From an uncultured Prevotellaceae bacterium (GTDB lineage Bacteria; Bacteroidota; Bacteroidia; Bacteroidales; Bacteroidaceae): DNA of 64,000 nt. Made by a program: the position numbers and the translations under genes. The notes beneath the pieces were generated by a model. The model worked only from the letters and a program-made list of their open reading frames with translations. It did no database searches and had not been told where the DNA came from. How positions within the stretch are numbered: the stretch's first letter is position 1; the number at the start of each line of letters is the position of its first letter. The DNA lies in the NCBI GenBank assembly GCA_947169245.1, contig CAMVPA010000002.1:62001-126000 (forward strand), in the 5' to 3' direction. Below, one piece after another: positions 57,710 to 64,000 of this stretch.

Positions 57710-57810
57710 TATAATATACGCGTAAAGCACTTGTCATGACGTCCGAACGTCTTTCGCGTTCGTACACCCTGACGGGGAAATGGTTGCACGGGTTTGCGAT
57801 TTTGTATCAG

Positions 57811-58383
57811 TCAGTGCTGAGACGCCGATTTGCAGAGGGAATAGACGTATTTCCCATTGGCCGAGACAACTGTCTCGAAGATGCAGGATGGGTTGTCGAG
57901 CACCGTTGCCATGCGGTCCCTCAGCCCCTCGCCGGTAAGCTTCAGGCACGCTTCTTTCATCGTCCAGAAACGGGTGAAAGCAAGGGCGGGATTGTCGGCA
58001 CTGTGGATAAGCTGCAGTTCCGACTCGCTCATAGTGTAACGGGCCAGCGACTCTTTCAGCGGGCGCACCGACTCCACATCGATGCCCACAGGCACGTTGT
58101 CGACGGCGCAGGCCACCGCCTCACGACAGTGGCTCAGGTTGAAGTGGATGTCGGGATGTCCGACAATGGAAGGCTTACCATGTTCTCCGTAGACGAAAAG
58201 CGGATTTTCAGAAATACCAAACTCCCGAAGCAACGCCTTTTTTAATAATAGGTACGCGAGGACAGACTGCCGCTGCCCCAGTTCATGCCTGAACCGGAGG
58301 GCCTGCTCGCGCCGTTGCTCCGAAATGTCGCGCAGCGCCGCGTCAAGGTCAAAGTCCCATATATGGTCATCAATATACACCAT
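57811..58383 (-). CDS. 4'-phosphopantetheinyl transferase (Sfp/AcpT type)
   Basis: 190 aa from the ATG at 58383 ('MVYIDDHIWDF'), preferred over an ATG at 58443 that adds 20 residues with no family similarity. Transfers the phosphopantetheine arm of CoA to a carrier-protein Ser. The family signature is complete: 'HFNLSHCREAVACAV', 'VGIDVESVRPL' (Mg-binding Asp and Glu) and 'FWTMKEACLKLTGEGL' (WxxKEAxxK). The size fits a short, single-unit Bacteroidetes PPTase. It has no functional link to the sugar genes next to it. Confidence 0.92.
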   Translation of the reverse strand: MVYIDDHIWDFDLDAALRDISEQRREQALRFRHELGQRQSVLAYLLLKKALLREFGISENPLFVYGEHGKPSIVGHPDIHFNLSHCREAVACAVDNVPVGIDVESVRPLKESLARYTMSESELQLIHSADNPALAFTRFWTMKEACLKLTGEGLRDRMATVLDNPSCIFETVVSANGKYVYSLCKSASQH

Positions 58384-58473
58384 CTTGAATGCAAAATTAC
58401 GAAAAAACACGCATGCAAAAGGGGCTTTAACTCCTTTTAACACCTTCTTTTCCCATTAACTCCCGCTTTTTTG

Positions 58474-58482
58474 TATCTTTGC
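58474..58482 (+). promoter_or_regulatory. -7 promoter box of the DUF4332 gene
   Basis: TATCTTTGC, 43 nt upstream of the ATG at 58526, in a T-rich stretch typical of constitutive Bacteroidetes promoters. Confidence 0.65.
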
Positions 58483-58525
58483 CCTCATTAAACCTATTCA
58501 CCAACAACTTAAAACCTTTAATAGT

Positions 58526-58933
58526 ATGGATTACAAGATTATCGACATCGAGGGCGTAGGTGAAGTTTACGCCGAGAAGCTCATCGCAGCAGGTATTAAC
58601 AAAGTCAGCGAACTGCTCGAAAAATGTGCAGCACCCAAGGGACGCAAGGAACTGGCAGAAGCAACCGGCATCAGCGAGAAGCTGATTCTGAAGTGGACTA
58701 ACCACGCCGACCTCTTCCGCATCAATGGCGTTGGCCCGCAGTTTGCCGAGTTGCTCGAGGCTGCCGGCGTTGACACCGTCAAGGAGTTCCGCCACCGCCT
58801 GGCTGAGAACCTGCAGCCCAAGCTGACCGAAGTCAACGAGCAGAAGAACATCTGCAATCGTGTTCCTGCCATCAGCGAGGTACAGAAGATGATTGACCAG
58901 GCCAAAGAGCTTGAGCCGAAGGTCACCTATTAA
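58526..58933 (+). CDS. DUF4332 helix-hairpin-helix protein
   Basis: 135 aa, cytoplasmic (no signal). 'IEGVGEVYAEKLIAAGINKVSELL' and 'INGVGPQFAELLEAAGVDTVKEFRHR' are paired helix-hairpin-helix units of the DUF4332 family, often seen in small DNA-associated proteins. Monocistronic with a strong promoter and a strong terminator (58949-58985), suggesting a well-expressed housekeeping protein. The biochemical role is unknown. Confidence 0.88.
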   Translation: MDYKIIDIEGVGEVYAEKLIAAGINKVSELLEKCAAPKGRKELAEATGISEKLILKWTNHADLFRINGVGPQFAELLEAAGVDTVKEFRHRLAENLQPKLTEVNEQKNICNRVPAISEVQKMIDQAKELEPKVTY

Positions 58934-58948
58934 TTCAACAAATGCTAA

Positions 58949-58985
58949 AGAAAAGCCCCGATTCCAACGAACCGGGGCTTTTCTT
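58949..58985 (+). terminator. Intrinsic terminator after the DUF4332 gene
   Basis: AAAAGCCCCG and CGGGGCTTTT form a 10-bp stem around an ATTCCAACGAAC loop, followed by CTTT. It is convergent with the next gene (stop at 59005) and usable in both directions because the left flank is A-rich. Confidence 0.85.
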
Positions 58986-59004
58986 TATGCAGTCTGGAAG
59001 GCAA

Positions 59005-60453
59005 TTACTTGACCATCACCTTTCTTACTGTACCATCGCTCATTCTCATAATCTTCAGACCCTTGGCAGCACCAGTAGTGCGCTTACCGTCGAGGGTGTA
59101 CCACTCTGTGGCGGTAACAGTCTGACCATTCACGGCCTTGACACCCTGCACTCTCTCTTCGACCGTCTGCTCGAAGACTGAAGACAATCCCTGCAGCTCG
59201 CTGACGATGGTGGCAACGCCCATCAGCACGTCTGGGAAGTTCTCGGCTGAGAAGAACTCGCCGACCGGGTATACTGAGTTGTCGCTGGCGAAGCAAATGA
59301 CAGGAGCAGCGGCCCATTCCTCGTCCTCCTCGTCATAGTAGGGCTGCAACATAATCCAGCCAGCCGCTGTGCTAGAACCGTCATAATAAAGCTTCAAGTC
59401 CAGCATCTGGTTAACCTCCTTAAGGCCAGCCTTGAAGCTTTCTTCATCGCTATCATCGGCAGACAACATCGCCACGAGGAAGCCCCTGATGCTGGCAATG
59501 CCACCTTTCACCTGAACCTGGCCCATCACGTCGAGATTGACACTAATCGACTCCAGACCGAAGTCAAGCGTCTGCAGGTCAAGTCCCTTCCAGGTGCCCG
59601 GCACACTGACCTTCAAAGACAGGATAGGCAGGCCATCGCTCTTGGCCGTAAAGTCGATGTTGGCACCCATTACTGGCTTATAGCCCGTATCCTTCAGCGA
59701 CAGTTCGAAAGTGCCGGTACCACTACTCTTGGCAAAAATGGCATTCATGCTCAGCACAAGTGCGTCCACACTCTCTCCGTCTTTCAGAGAACTCAGGTCC
59801 ACATCGACGGTGCCATTCAGCAGCGTGGTACTGCCCTGAGTCATGATCAGCTGGGTGTGCTCAGGCACCACCATGTCCATGCGGGTTACACCCGACATCA
59901 AGGTCTTGATGTTGTCAATCGTCAGACCAAACAGTGCCAGATATTTGGCACTATTCTGCATATCTTCCTCGGAATCCTCACCGTCCTCCTGGTCAACAGG
60001 CAACGAAATGGTCTTTGTGGCACCACTGGTAGTGAAGGTCACCACACAGGGCTTACCGTCCTTGTCATTGAAGGTGAACTGCAGATCGTCGGCATCCGAC
60101 ACCTTCACCCATCTGTCGCCTTCGGCTGACACCGTGAAGTGACCTGTCAGTATGTCGGCACCAAAGAGTAGACGGTAGTTGGGCGTACCATCGATAATGG
60201 CTTTCATAGTCTGCATACGCTTGTATGCATCATGGCCCAGCGCCTTCATATCATACTTCATCAACTGCGTCAGCAAGTCCAGGGCGTTTTTGTAGGCCTG
60301 GCTGTCCCACTGGCTAAGCATCCCTAAGACGGCACCGTTGATCTTGTCCTTGTCAGCACTTTGGATAGCCTTTACTGGCTGAGCACCAACGGTATTGGCT
60401 GTCATCAAAAACGAGAACAGCACCAACAAAAATGAGGTAAATGTTTTCTTCAT
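59005..60453 (-). CDS. Secreted protein of unknown function
   Basis: 482 aa from the ATG at 60453 ('MKKTFTSFLLVLFSFLMTANTVGAQ', signal peptide); an ATG 6 bp upstream is equally possible. No family recognised. Residues about 45-85 are helical. After that the chain is mostly beta-strand with a Lys/Asp pattern ('DDLQFTFNDKDGKPCVVTF', 'TFELSLKDTGYKPVMGANIDF'), compatible with a beta-sandwich or lipid-binding fold. Near the C-terminus 'EWYTLDGKRTTGAAKGLKIM' resembles the tail found on the CBM proteins and xylanase of this window, so it may use the same export route. Probably monocistronic. Confidence 0.75.
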   Translation of the reverse strand: MKKTFTSFLLVLFSFLMTANTVGAQPVKAIQSADKDKINGAVLGMLSQWDSQAYKNALDLLTQLMKYDMKALGHDAYKRMQTMKAIIDGTPNYRLLFGADILTGHFTVSAEGDRWVKVSDADDLQFTFNDKDGKPCVVTFTTSGATKTISLPVDQEDGEDSEEDMQNSAKYLALFGLTIDNIKTLMSGVTRMDMVVPEHTQLIMTQGSTTLLNGTVDVDLSSLKDGESVDALVLSMNAIFAKSSGTGTFELSLKDTGYKPVMGANIDFTAKSDGLPILSLKVSVPGTWKGLDLQTLDFGLESISVNLDVMGQVQVKGGIASIRGFLVAMLSADDSDEESFKAGLKEVNQMLDLKLYYDGSSTAAGWIMLQPYYDEEDEEWAAAPVICFASDNSVYPVGEFFSAENFPDVLMGVATIVSELQGLSSVFEQTVEERVQGVKAVNGQTVTATEWYTLDGKRTTGAAKGLKIMRMSDGTVRKVMVK

Positions 60454-60523
60454 AAGCATTACATATTAGTGATTCATTATCAAGTTATAGTCTCTCATCA
60501 GTCAATTATTGCCGATAATCTTT

Positions 60524-60532
60524 GCAAATATA
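60524..60532 (-). promoter_or_regulatory. -7 promoter box of the secreted unknown gene
   Basis: Printed GCAAATATA, i.e. TATATTTGC on the minus strand, 70 nt upstream of the ATG at 60453. Confidence 0.5.
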
Positions 60533-60601
60533 GGCAAAAAGCGCGAACTTCCGCGTATACGCATACCATTATTAATGTTTATTAACATCAGCGAATGAAG
60601 G

Positions 60602-61621
60602 CTATAGCGAGTTGACGGTTTCTTCCGTCAGGCCTGTGAACTTGGCAATGTCTGCAATGGCCATTCCCGACTCTTTCATCGTTCGGGCCACTTCAGCCTT
60701 GCCCTGCTCAATGCCTTTGGCCATGCCCTGCTCAATGCCCTGCTGAATGCCTTTGGCCATGCCCTGCTCAATGCCCTGCTGAATGCCCTTGGCCATGCCC
60801 TGCTCAATGCCTTTGGCCATGCCCTGCTCAATGCCTTTGGCCATGCCTTGCTCAATGCCTTTGGCCATGCCTTGCTCAATACCACGCTCCAACCCTTCGA
60901 GCACCTTGGTCTCGAGAATGTCGTTCTGCACCATGATATTGTCCATGTGGCGGTCGTACGCGGCACGCTCCTCGGCACTCATCTGCATGTACTGCAGCCG
61001 TTCCTTGGCCTCGGCAAGGCCGGGAGCCGTCGTGTCATCCTTGATATAGCCGTCCTTCAAATAGTCCAACCACTCCTCCAGAGGCGTGTTGGCCACCTGA
61101 TTGAACTCATTGACACGGATGATGTAGTATTCCGGGAAAATATCGGTCGGGGCTACCATCTTGATAGCATCCTTGTCGCGGGTGTTAATTATCAGCTGAT
61201 CGTGGGTGTGCACGCCGACAAGCTGCGTCTGACCGTGGTAAAGATAGTCGGAGCCCTTGCCAAGGTCGAAGTAGACTATGCTGATGGAGTACACCTTCTT
61301 CACCTGGTCATACTTGTTGCCAAGCTTGATGTGCTCTGTGATGGTCTTGGCAACACCGTAGAGAATACGCTGCAGGTAGTAGAGCTCGCGTGTCTGTTGG
61401 ATCTCCACGAGGATGATCTCGCCCTTTGAGTTCTTCGCCTTGATGTCAACGCGATTGAACTTGTCGTCGACCTCCTCCTGATTGCCTTCACTTTCCAGTA
61501 TCTCGACAATCTTCACCTGCTCCTCGAAAAGCACGGTCATGAGACCCTCCAACACAGCGAAATTGGCCTTGTCACGCAACATACGCTTGGCTGCCCAGTC
61601 GAATCTGATGTACTTATCCAT
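60602..61621 (-). CDS. Rpn-family PD-(D/E)XK nuclease / putative transposase with tandem-repeat tail
   Basis: 339 aa from the ATG at 61621 ('MDKYIRFDWAAKRMLRDK'), the usual start of this family. The nuclease core is visible as 'DKFNRVDIKAKNSKGEIILVEIQQTRELYY' (Asp, then E-x-Q in place of E-x-K) and 'VYSISIVYFDLGKGSDYLYHG'. These recombination-promoting nuclease-like proteins are common and variable in Bacteroidetes. The C-terminal region contains about seven GMAKGIEQ-type repeats encoded by a near-perfect 24-bp DNA repeat (60701-60882), likely to vary in number among strains. The promoter box is at 61645-61653. Confidence 0.88.
   Translation of the reverse strand: MDKYIRFDWAAKRMLRDKANFAVLEGLMTVLFEEQVKIVEILESEGNQEEVDDKFNRVDIKAKNSKGEIILVEIQQTRELYYLQRILYGVAKTITEHIKLGNKYDQVKKVYSISIVYFDLGKGSDYLYHGQTQLVGVHTHDQLIINTRDKDAIKMVAPTDIFPEYYIIRVNEFNQVANTPLEEWLDYLKDGYIKDDTTAPGLAEAKERLQYMQMSAEERAAYDRHMDNIMVQNDILETKVLEGLERGIEQGMAKGIEQGMAKGIEQGMAKGIEQGMAKGIQQGIEQGMAKGIQQGIEQGMAKGIEQGKAEVARTMKESGMAIADIAKFTGLTEETVNSL
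60701..60882 (-). repeat. 24-bp coding tandem repeat (GMAKGIEQ units)
   Basis: Printed unit GCCCTGCTCAATGCCTTTGG plus CCAT, repeated about seven times with two short 12-bp insertions (GIQQ). The identity between units is very high, which suggests recent expansion. Confidence 0.9.
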
Positions 61622-61644
61622 ATCACGCCAGTTTATATTCGACC

Positions 61645-61653
61645 GCAAAGATA
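61645..61653 (-). promoter_or_regulatory. -7 promoter box of the Rpn-family gene
   Basis: Printed GCAAAGATA, i.e. TATCTTTGC on the minus strand, 23 nt upstream of the ATG at 61621, divergent from the promoter at 61718. Confidence 0.55.
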
Positions 61654-61694
61654 GGAAGAAAAAACGACGCTGCCAAACTTTTCACGTCTTTTTC

Positions 61695-61726
61695 TTGTAG
61701 GTTCCACTTTTTTTCCTTATCTTTGC
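61695..61726 (+). promoter_or_regulatory. -33/-7 promoter of a probable non-coding RNA
   Basis: A TTG -33 element (61695-61697) and TATCTTTGC (61718-61726) are separated by 20 nt, the canonical Bacteroidetes spacing. The predicted transcription start is near 61732. No reading frame of any size follows. Confidence 0.6.
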
Positions 61727-61731
61727 ACCGA

Positions 61732-62092
61732 CCAAGCCAGTTACGTGGTGGCAGGGCGGGTCATAACATTGATGGAATCCGAAGGCCAACGATGCCGTTT
61801 GTAGGGCAGGCCGGAGGGAAAGGACGTTTTCGGACGTTACTGTCTGTGGTAACTCAAACTTCGCAACTTTGAATCCAAATCACAGAGGTAATGCAACTGA
61901 AGCGTCTGCGTGGGTGTATTATATCCAAACGGCTCCATGCCCCTTTATTATAATAAGGTGTCATGTCGAGTCCACCTTATAATACGACTCGGCGTGGGCT
62001 GGCTTGCGTTGCTTATCCTTGATTTGGGGGCAATGCGAAGGCCTGAGTACCAGGGATAGGCGCGTAGGAACAAACTCCCACGTCTTTTTTGT
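61732..62092 (+). ncRNA. Probable structured non-coding RNA, family not recognised
   Basis: About 360 nt with its own promoter and a terminator: imperfect stem CGT-GGA/TCC-ACG at 62063-62082, then TTTTTT at 62085-62090. Helices visible by eye: a long-range pair CAAGCCAG (61733-61740) with CTGGCTTG (61999-62006), which would close most of the molecule; GGCC..TGCC/GGCA..GGCC (61784-61812); GTTAC/GTAAC (61836-61853); and ATAAGGTG (61953-61960) with CACCTTAT (61973-61980). No tmRNA, SRP, RNase P or known riboswitch signature was recognised, but distant members of those families cannot be excluded by eye. It could be a trans-acting RNA or a long leader for the lipoprotein gene at 62164. Confidence 0.5.
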
Positions 62093-62163
62093 TTCCAGAA
62101 CCTAATACTAACTATTAACGGCTGAGCGAGGGGAGTTCAGGAAGCAATCTAAAACGACTGATT

Positions 62164-62502
62164 ATGAAAAAGAGGCTCAGTCCGAAAAAGAAGGAATTAT
62201 GGAAAGGAATCATCTTCATAATGATTCTATTGGGAAGTGTATCCTTCAGCGCCTGTGAGATAGATCATAGGGATGAAGATGCGCAGGAAGAAGTTTCAGA
62301 CAACAAAGGCCAATCATCTAATGACGATGAAAACGAAAGCGGAAGTGATTGGGTAAAATGTCTAGAATGTCATGGAAGTGGAAAATGTTCTAGATGTGGA
62401 GGTTCAGGGCGTTCTCCCCGACATCCGGAATACGAATGTGCCCGTTGTGATGGAAGTGGAGTATGCCCTGTTTGTCATGGAAATGGGGGATGGAACGATT
62501 AA
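62164..62502 (+). CDS. Small lipoprotein with DnaJ-type CxxCxGxG zinc-binding repeats
   Basis: 112 aa. An N-terminal basic segment and hydrophobic helix end in the lipobox 'GSVSFSAC' (Cys near residue 31). An acidic Ser/Asp/Glu linker follows, then four CxxC motifs: 'CLECHGSGKCSRCGGSG' and 'CARCDGSGVCPVCHGNG'. These are the Cys/Gly repeats of the DnaJ zinc-finger region, expected to bind two zinc ions, here detached from a J domain and placed on a membrane anchor. Function unknown; chaperone or metal storage roles are guesses. The frame continues open after the TAA (see 62503-62610). Confidence 0.82.
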   Translation: MKKRLSPKKKELWKGIIFIMILLGSVSFSACEIDHRDEDAQEEVSDNKGQSSNDDENESGSDWVKCLECHGSGKCSRCGGSGRSPRHPEYECARCDGSGVCPVCHGNGGWND

Positions 62503-62610
62503 TTGACGCCAGTTCGGGATAAGAAATTCTCTATCAAAGGGCAGAAACTTACATTTACGAACTATGACTGGAACGGCAATCTCTTTGAAGACTCATATAC
62601 CAAACAGTAG
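62503..62610 (+). pseudogene. In-frame 3' remnant resembling the C-terminus of a lipocalin-like protein
   Basis: Directly after the lipoprotein stop, in the same frame, 35 codons without an ATG read '...KFSIKGQKLTFTNYDWNGNL' and end '...FEDSYTKQ' at TAG. The pattern resembles the last strands of small secreted lipocalin-like proteins of Bacteroidetes. Either a gene fragment was left behind by deletion, or the zinc-repeat protein once read through. Too short to be certain. Confidence 0.35.
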
Positions 62611-62630
62611 TAACTAAAAACTATTACAAA

Positions 62631-63632
62631 ATGAAAAGAACATCTATTATCGTGACTCTATTAGTCACAATGACTGTTAGCATCAATGCACAAGACGTAA
62701 TTGTAAAAAGAGATGGTAGCACCATCATCTCGAAAGTGCTTGAGGTAAACACTAGCAACATTAAGTACAAGAAGTATTCTAACCAAGACGGGCCAACATA
62801 CACCATCAATAAGGCTGATGTGATGACCATCAATTATGAGAATGGAGAGAAAGATGTATTTGAAGAGCAAGGTGACACAAACCAGGCACAGAGCTCGTCA
62901 GCATCTTCTACAGGCTCATCTCCTGCTACCGCCATGAGTGATAGTGATATTGAGGCAGAAATATGTTCGAAGAAGCCATACGTCCTCTTCAAAAAAGGAG
63001 ATGTCGCAGAATACTGTTTCCGGCGCAAGGGCAAGCAGACAACAATGATGATGGGCATGGGTCCAACTTACTTGCAACAAATTGTCGCGGACACTAAGGT
63101 TGAGAATGGTCAGTTAATAGTCTATCATAAGCAGGCTTTCTTCAACAAGAAGCATCAACCCTCAAAGGGAATTTCAGCAACGTTCAAGGACTATTATTTC
63201 CCTGTTGAGATAGACACAGAGGGTAATTATCATCTGACACACAATATTCTTCAGGATATCTATATGGTTACCAAACGGCGCGGTTTTGGCATATTTGTTA
63301 CTGACGACATGAAACAGGGTATGCGACTAAAGACTGGTACTATCCAAGATGAAGTAAAAAATGGCTTTGGCAACACTGTCAAGACAGCAGCCATATATAC
63401 CGATTGGGAGGTCGTTGGCGAGGAAAACATTACTGTACCCGCTGGCACGTTTAATTGTATAAAAATAACTGGTCGCATCTCACAGAGGGATGGAGAAAAA
63501 GGAAAAGAGTATGGTCAGCAAAAAGTGACCTGCTGGATGGCAAGAGAAGTAGGGATAGTCCAATATGAGTGTGTATACGACTCCGATAAGTCTCGCGAAC
63601 CATTTATTCTATACCTAAACAAACTGAACTAA
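62631..63632 (+). CDS. Secreted protein with DUF3108/TapB-like C-terminal domain, unknown function
   Basis: 333 aa with a signal peptide (1-20, 'TVSINAQ'). Residues 21-80, 'DVIVKRDGSTIISKVLEVN' and 'IKYKKYSNQDGPTYTINKADV', form a small beta-domain widespread in Bacteroidetes secreted proteins. A Ser/Ala linker (about 82-105) follows. The rest is a beta-barrel-like region with 'EVVGEENITVPAGTFNCIKITG' and 'VTCWMAREVGIVQYECVYDSD', typical of DUF3108/TapB-like domains that fold like lipid-binding barrels. AT-rich compared with the polysaccharide genes. Followed after 30 bp by another secreted protein on the same strand. Confidence 0.8.
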   Translation: MKRTSIIVTLLVTMTVSINAQDVIVKRDGSTIISKVLEVNTSNIKYKKYSNQDGPTYTINKADVMTINYENGEKDVFEEQGDTNQAQSSSASSTGSSPATAMSDSDIEAEICSKKPYVLFKKGDVAEYCFRRKGKQTTMMMGMGPTYLQQIVADTKVENGQLIVYHKQAFFNKKHQPSKGISATFKDYYFPVEIDTEGNYHLTHNILQDIYMVTKRRGFGIFVTDDMKQGMRLKTGTIQDEVKNGFGNTVKTAAIYTDWEVVGEENITVPAGTFNCIKITGRISQRDGEKGKEYGQQKVTCWMAREVGIVQYECVYDSDKSREPFILYLNKLN

Positions 63633-63662
63633 TGTTATTACGAACCTATAAAAAAGGAAAAA

Positions 63663-64000
63663 ATGAAAAAAACTATCTTTACAGCTTTGATGGCATTAGC
63701 CTTAGGCATTAATGCCAATGCACAAATTGTTCTTTCCAATGACTATGGTCAGTCAGAAACAAGTGTTTTATCCGAAGATTCCAATTCGAATAAAATTGAG
63801 CAAAGACAGGGAGGAGCGGATTTCCAATATCATGCCATAGAGGATGGTTGGGGAATTGGCATCGACTATGTAATTAAGTATTATGTGTTGGGCTATAATA
63901 TCCTCGGAGGTAAGACCAATGATATAATCAGCCATAATTTGGGTGGAGAAATCTATTTAGGTGGTAATTATCGCTATCACTTTACAAAAAATCTATATAT
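63663..64000 (+). CDS. Secreted or outer-membrane protein, 3'-truncated by the window
   Basis: The ATG at 63663 starts 'MKKTIFTALMALALGINANAQ', a signal peptide. 112 codons are visible before the window ends. After a polar linker, alternating strands such as 'GWGIGIDYVIKYYVLGYNIL' and 'GGEIYLGGNYRYHFTKNLYI' suggest an outer-membrane beta-barrel of the OmpA/porin-family type. Likely in one transcript with 62631-63632. Confidence 0.75.
   Translation, partial: MKKTIFTALMALALGINANAQIVLSNDYGQSETSVLSEDSNSNKIEQRQGGADFQYHAIEDGWGIGIDYVIKYYVLGYNILGGKTNDIISHNLGGEIYLGGNYRYHFTKNLY

Noticed and set aside
57801..57810. TTTGTATCAG as an operator of the SusC/SusD operon
   Set aside because: It is a single copy 91 nt from the -7 box with no partner 10 or 21 bp away; a chance match is likely.
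61732..62092. RNase P RNA, tmRNA or cobalamin riboswitch identity
   Set aside because: The conserved blocks I know for these (GAGGAAAGTCC, an ALAA-stop tag, the B12 box) are not visible, so only a generic RNA call is made.

Overview
The window looks like a chromosomal segment of a xylan-degrading Bacteroidales, most like a rumen or gut Prevotella. The evidence is TAnnTTTGC promoter boxes with almost no Shine-Dalgarno sites, SusC/SusD pairs, hybrid two-component systems (HTCS), Bacteroidetes-type lipoproteins, and enzyme architectures known from Prevotella ruminicola: a GH10-CE1 xylanase/feruloyl esterase and a CE6-CE1 acetyl xylan esterase. Species identity is inference; no rRNA or marker gene is present.

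Layout. 1-3082 (+): two GH43 genes, the first cut by the window edge. 3168-10625 (-): xylanase-feruloyl esterase, a second GH10 xylanase with an unusual beta-helix-like N-terminus, and a GH95 enzyme. 10787-14788 (+): HTCS1. 14789-15224: tandem repeats and a long hairpin, no gene. 15225-23803 (-): four-gene operon (GH43 beta-xylosidase type, GH43-CBM6-GH43-CBM6, CE6-CE1, CE1-type esterase). 23974-35092 (-): three very large secreted proteins with CBM4/9-like modules and no catalytic domain. 35324-36904 (-): AAA/PD-(D/E)XK gene of mobile character. 36996-40952 (-): HTCS2. 41240-57630 (-): seven-gene outer-membrane operon (fasciclin lipoprotein, SusC, SusD, two fasciclin lipoproteins, SusC, SusD). 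57811-64000: mixed genes (phosphopantetheinyl transferase, DUF4332 protein, secreted unknowns, Rpn-type nuclease, a probable structured RNA, a Cys-rich lipoprotein).

How it fits together. Surface and periplasmic enzymes would cut a substituted arabinoxylan: GH10 on the backbone, CE1/CE6 removing ferulate and acetate, GH43 removing arabinose and xylose, GH95 removing L-galactose or L-fucose. SusC/SusD and the fasciclin lipoproteins would bind and import oligosaccharides, and the periplasmic propellers of the HTCSs would sense them.

Main discoveries. (1) Six promoters of the enzyme and CBM genes, plus one upstream of HTCS2, carry a direct repeat NNTGTNTCR at fixed distances (28 and 49-50 nt, or 28 and 38 nt) from the -7 box. 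Copies 21 or 10 bp apart are what an AraC-type HTCS output domain would be expected to bind. (2) A 101-bp palindromic element sits in frame at the same place in both GH43 modules of one gene. (3) Seven-bp-period repeats fill operon spacers and enter coding sequence. (4) A ~360-nt RNA-like locus has its own promoter and terminator and no recognised family.
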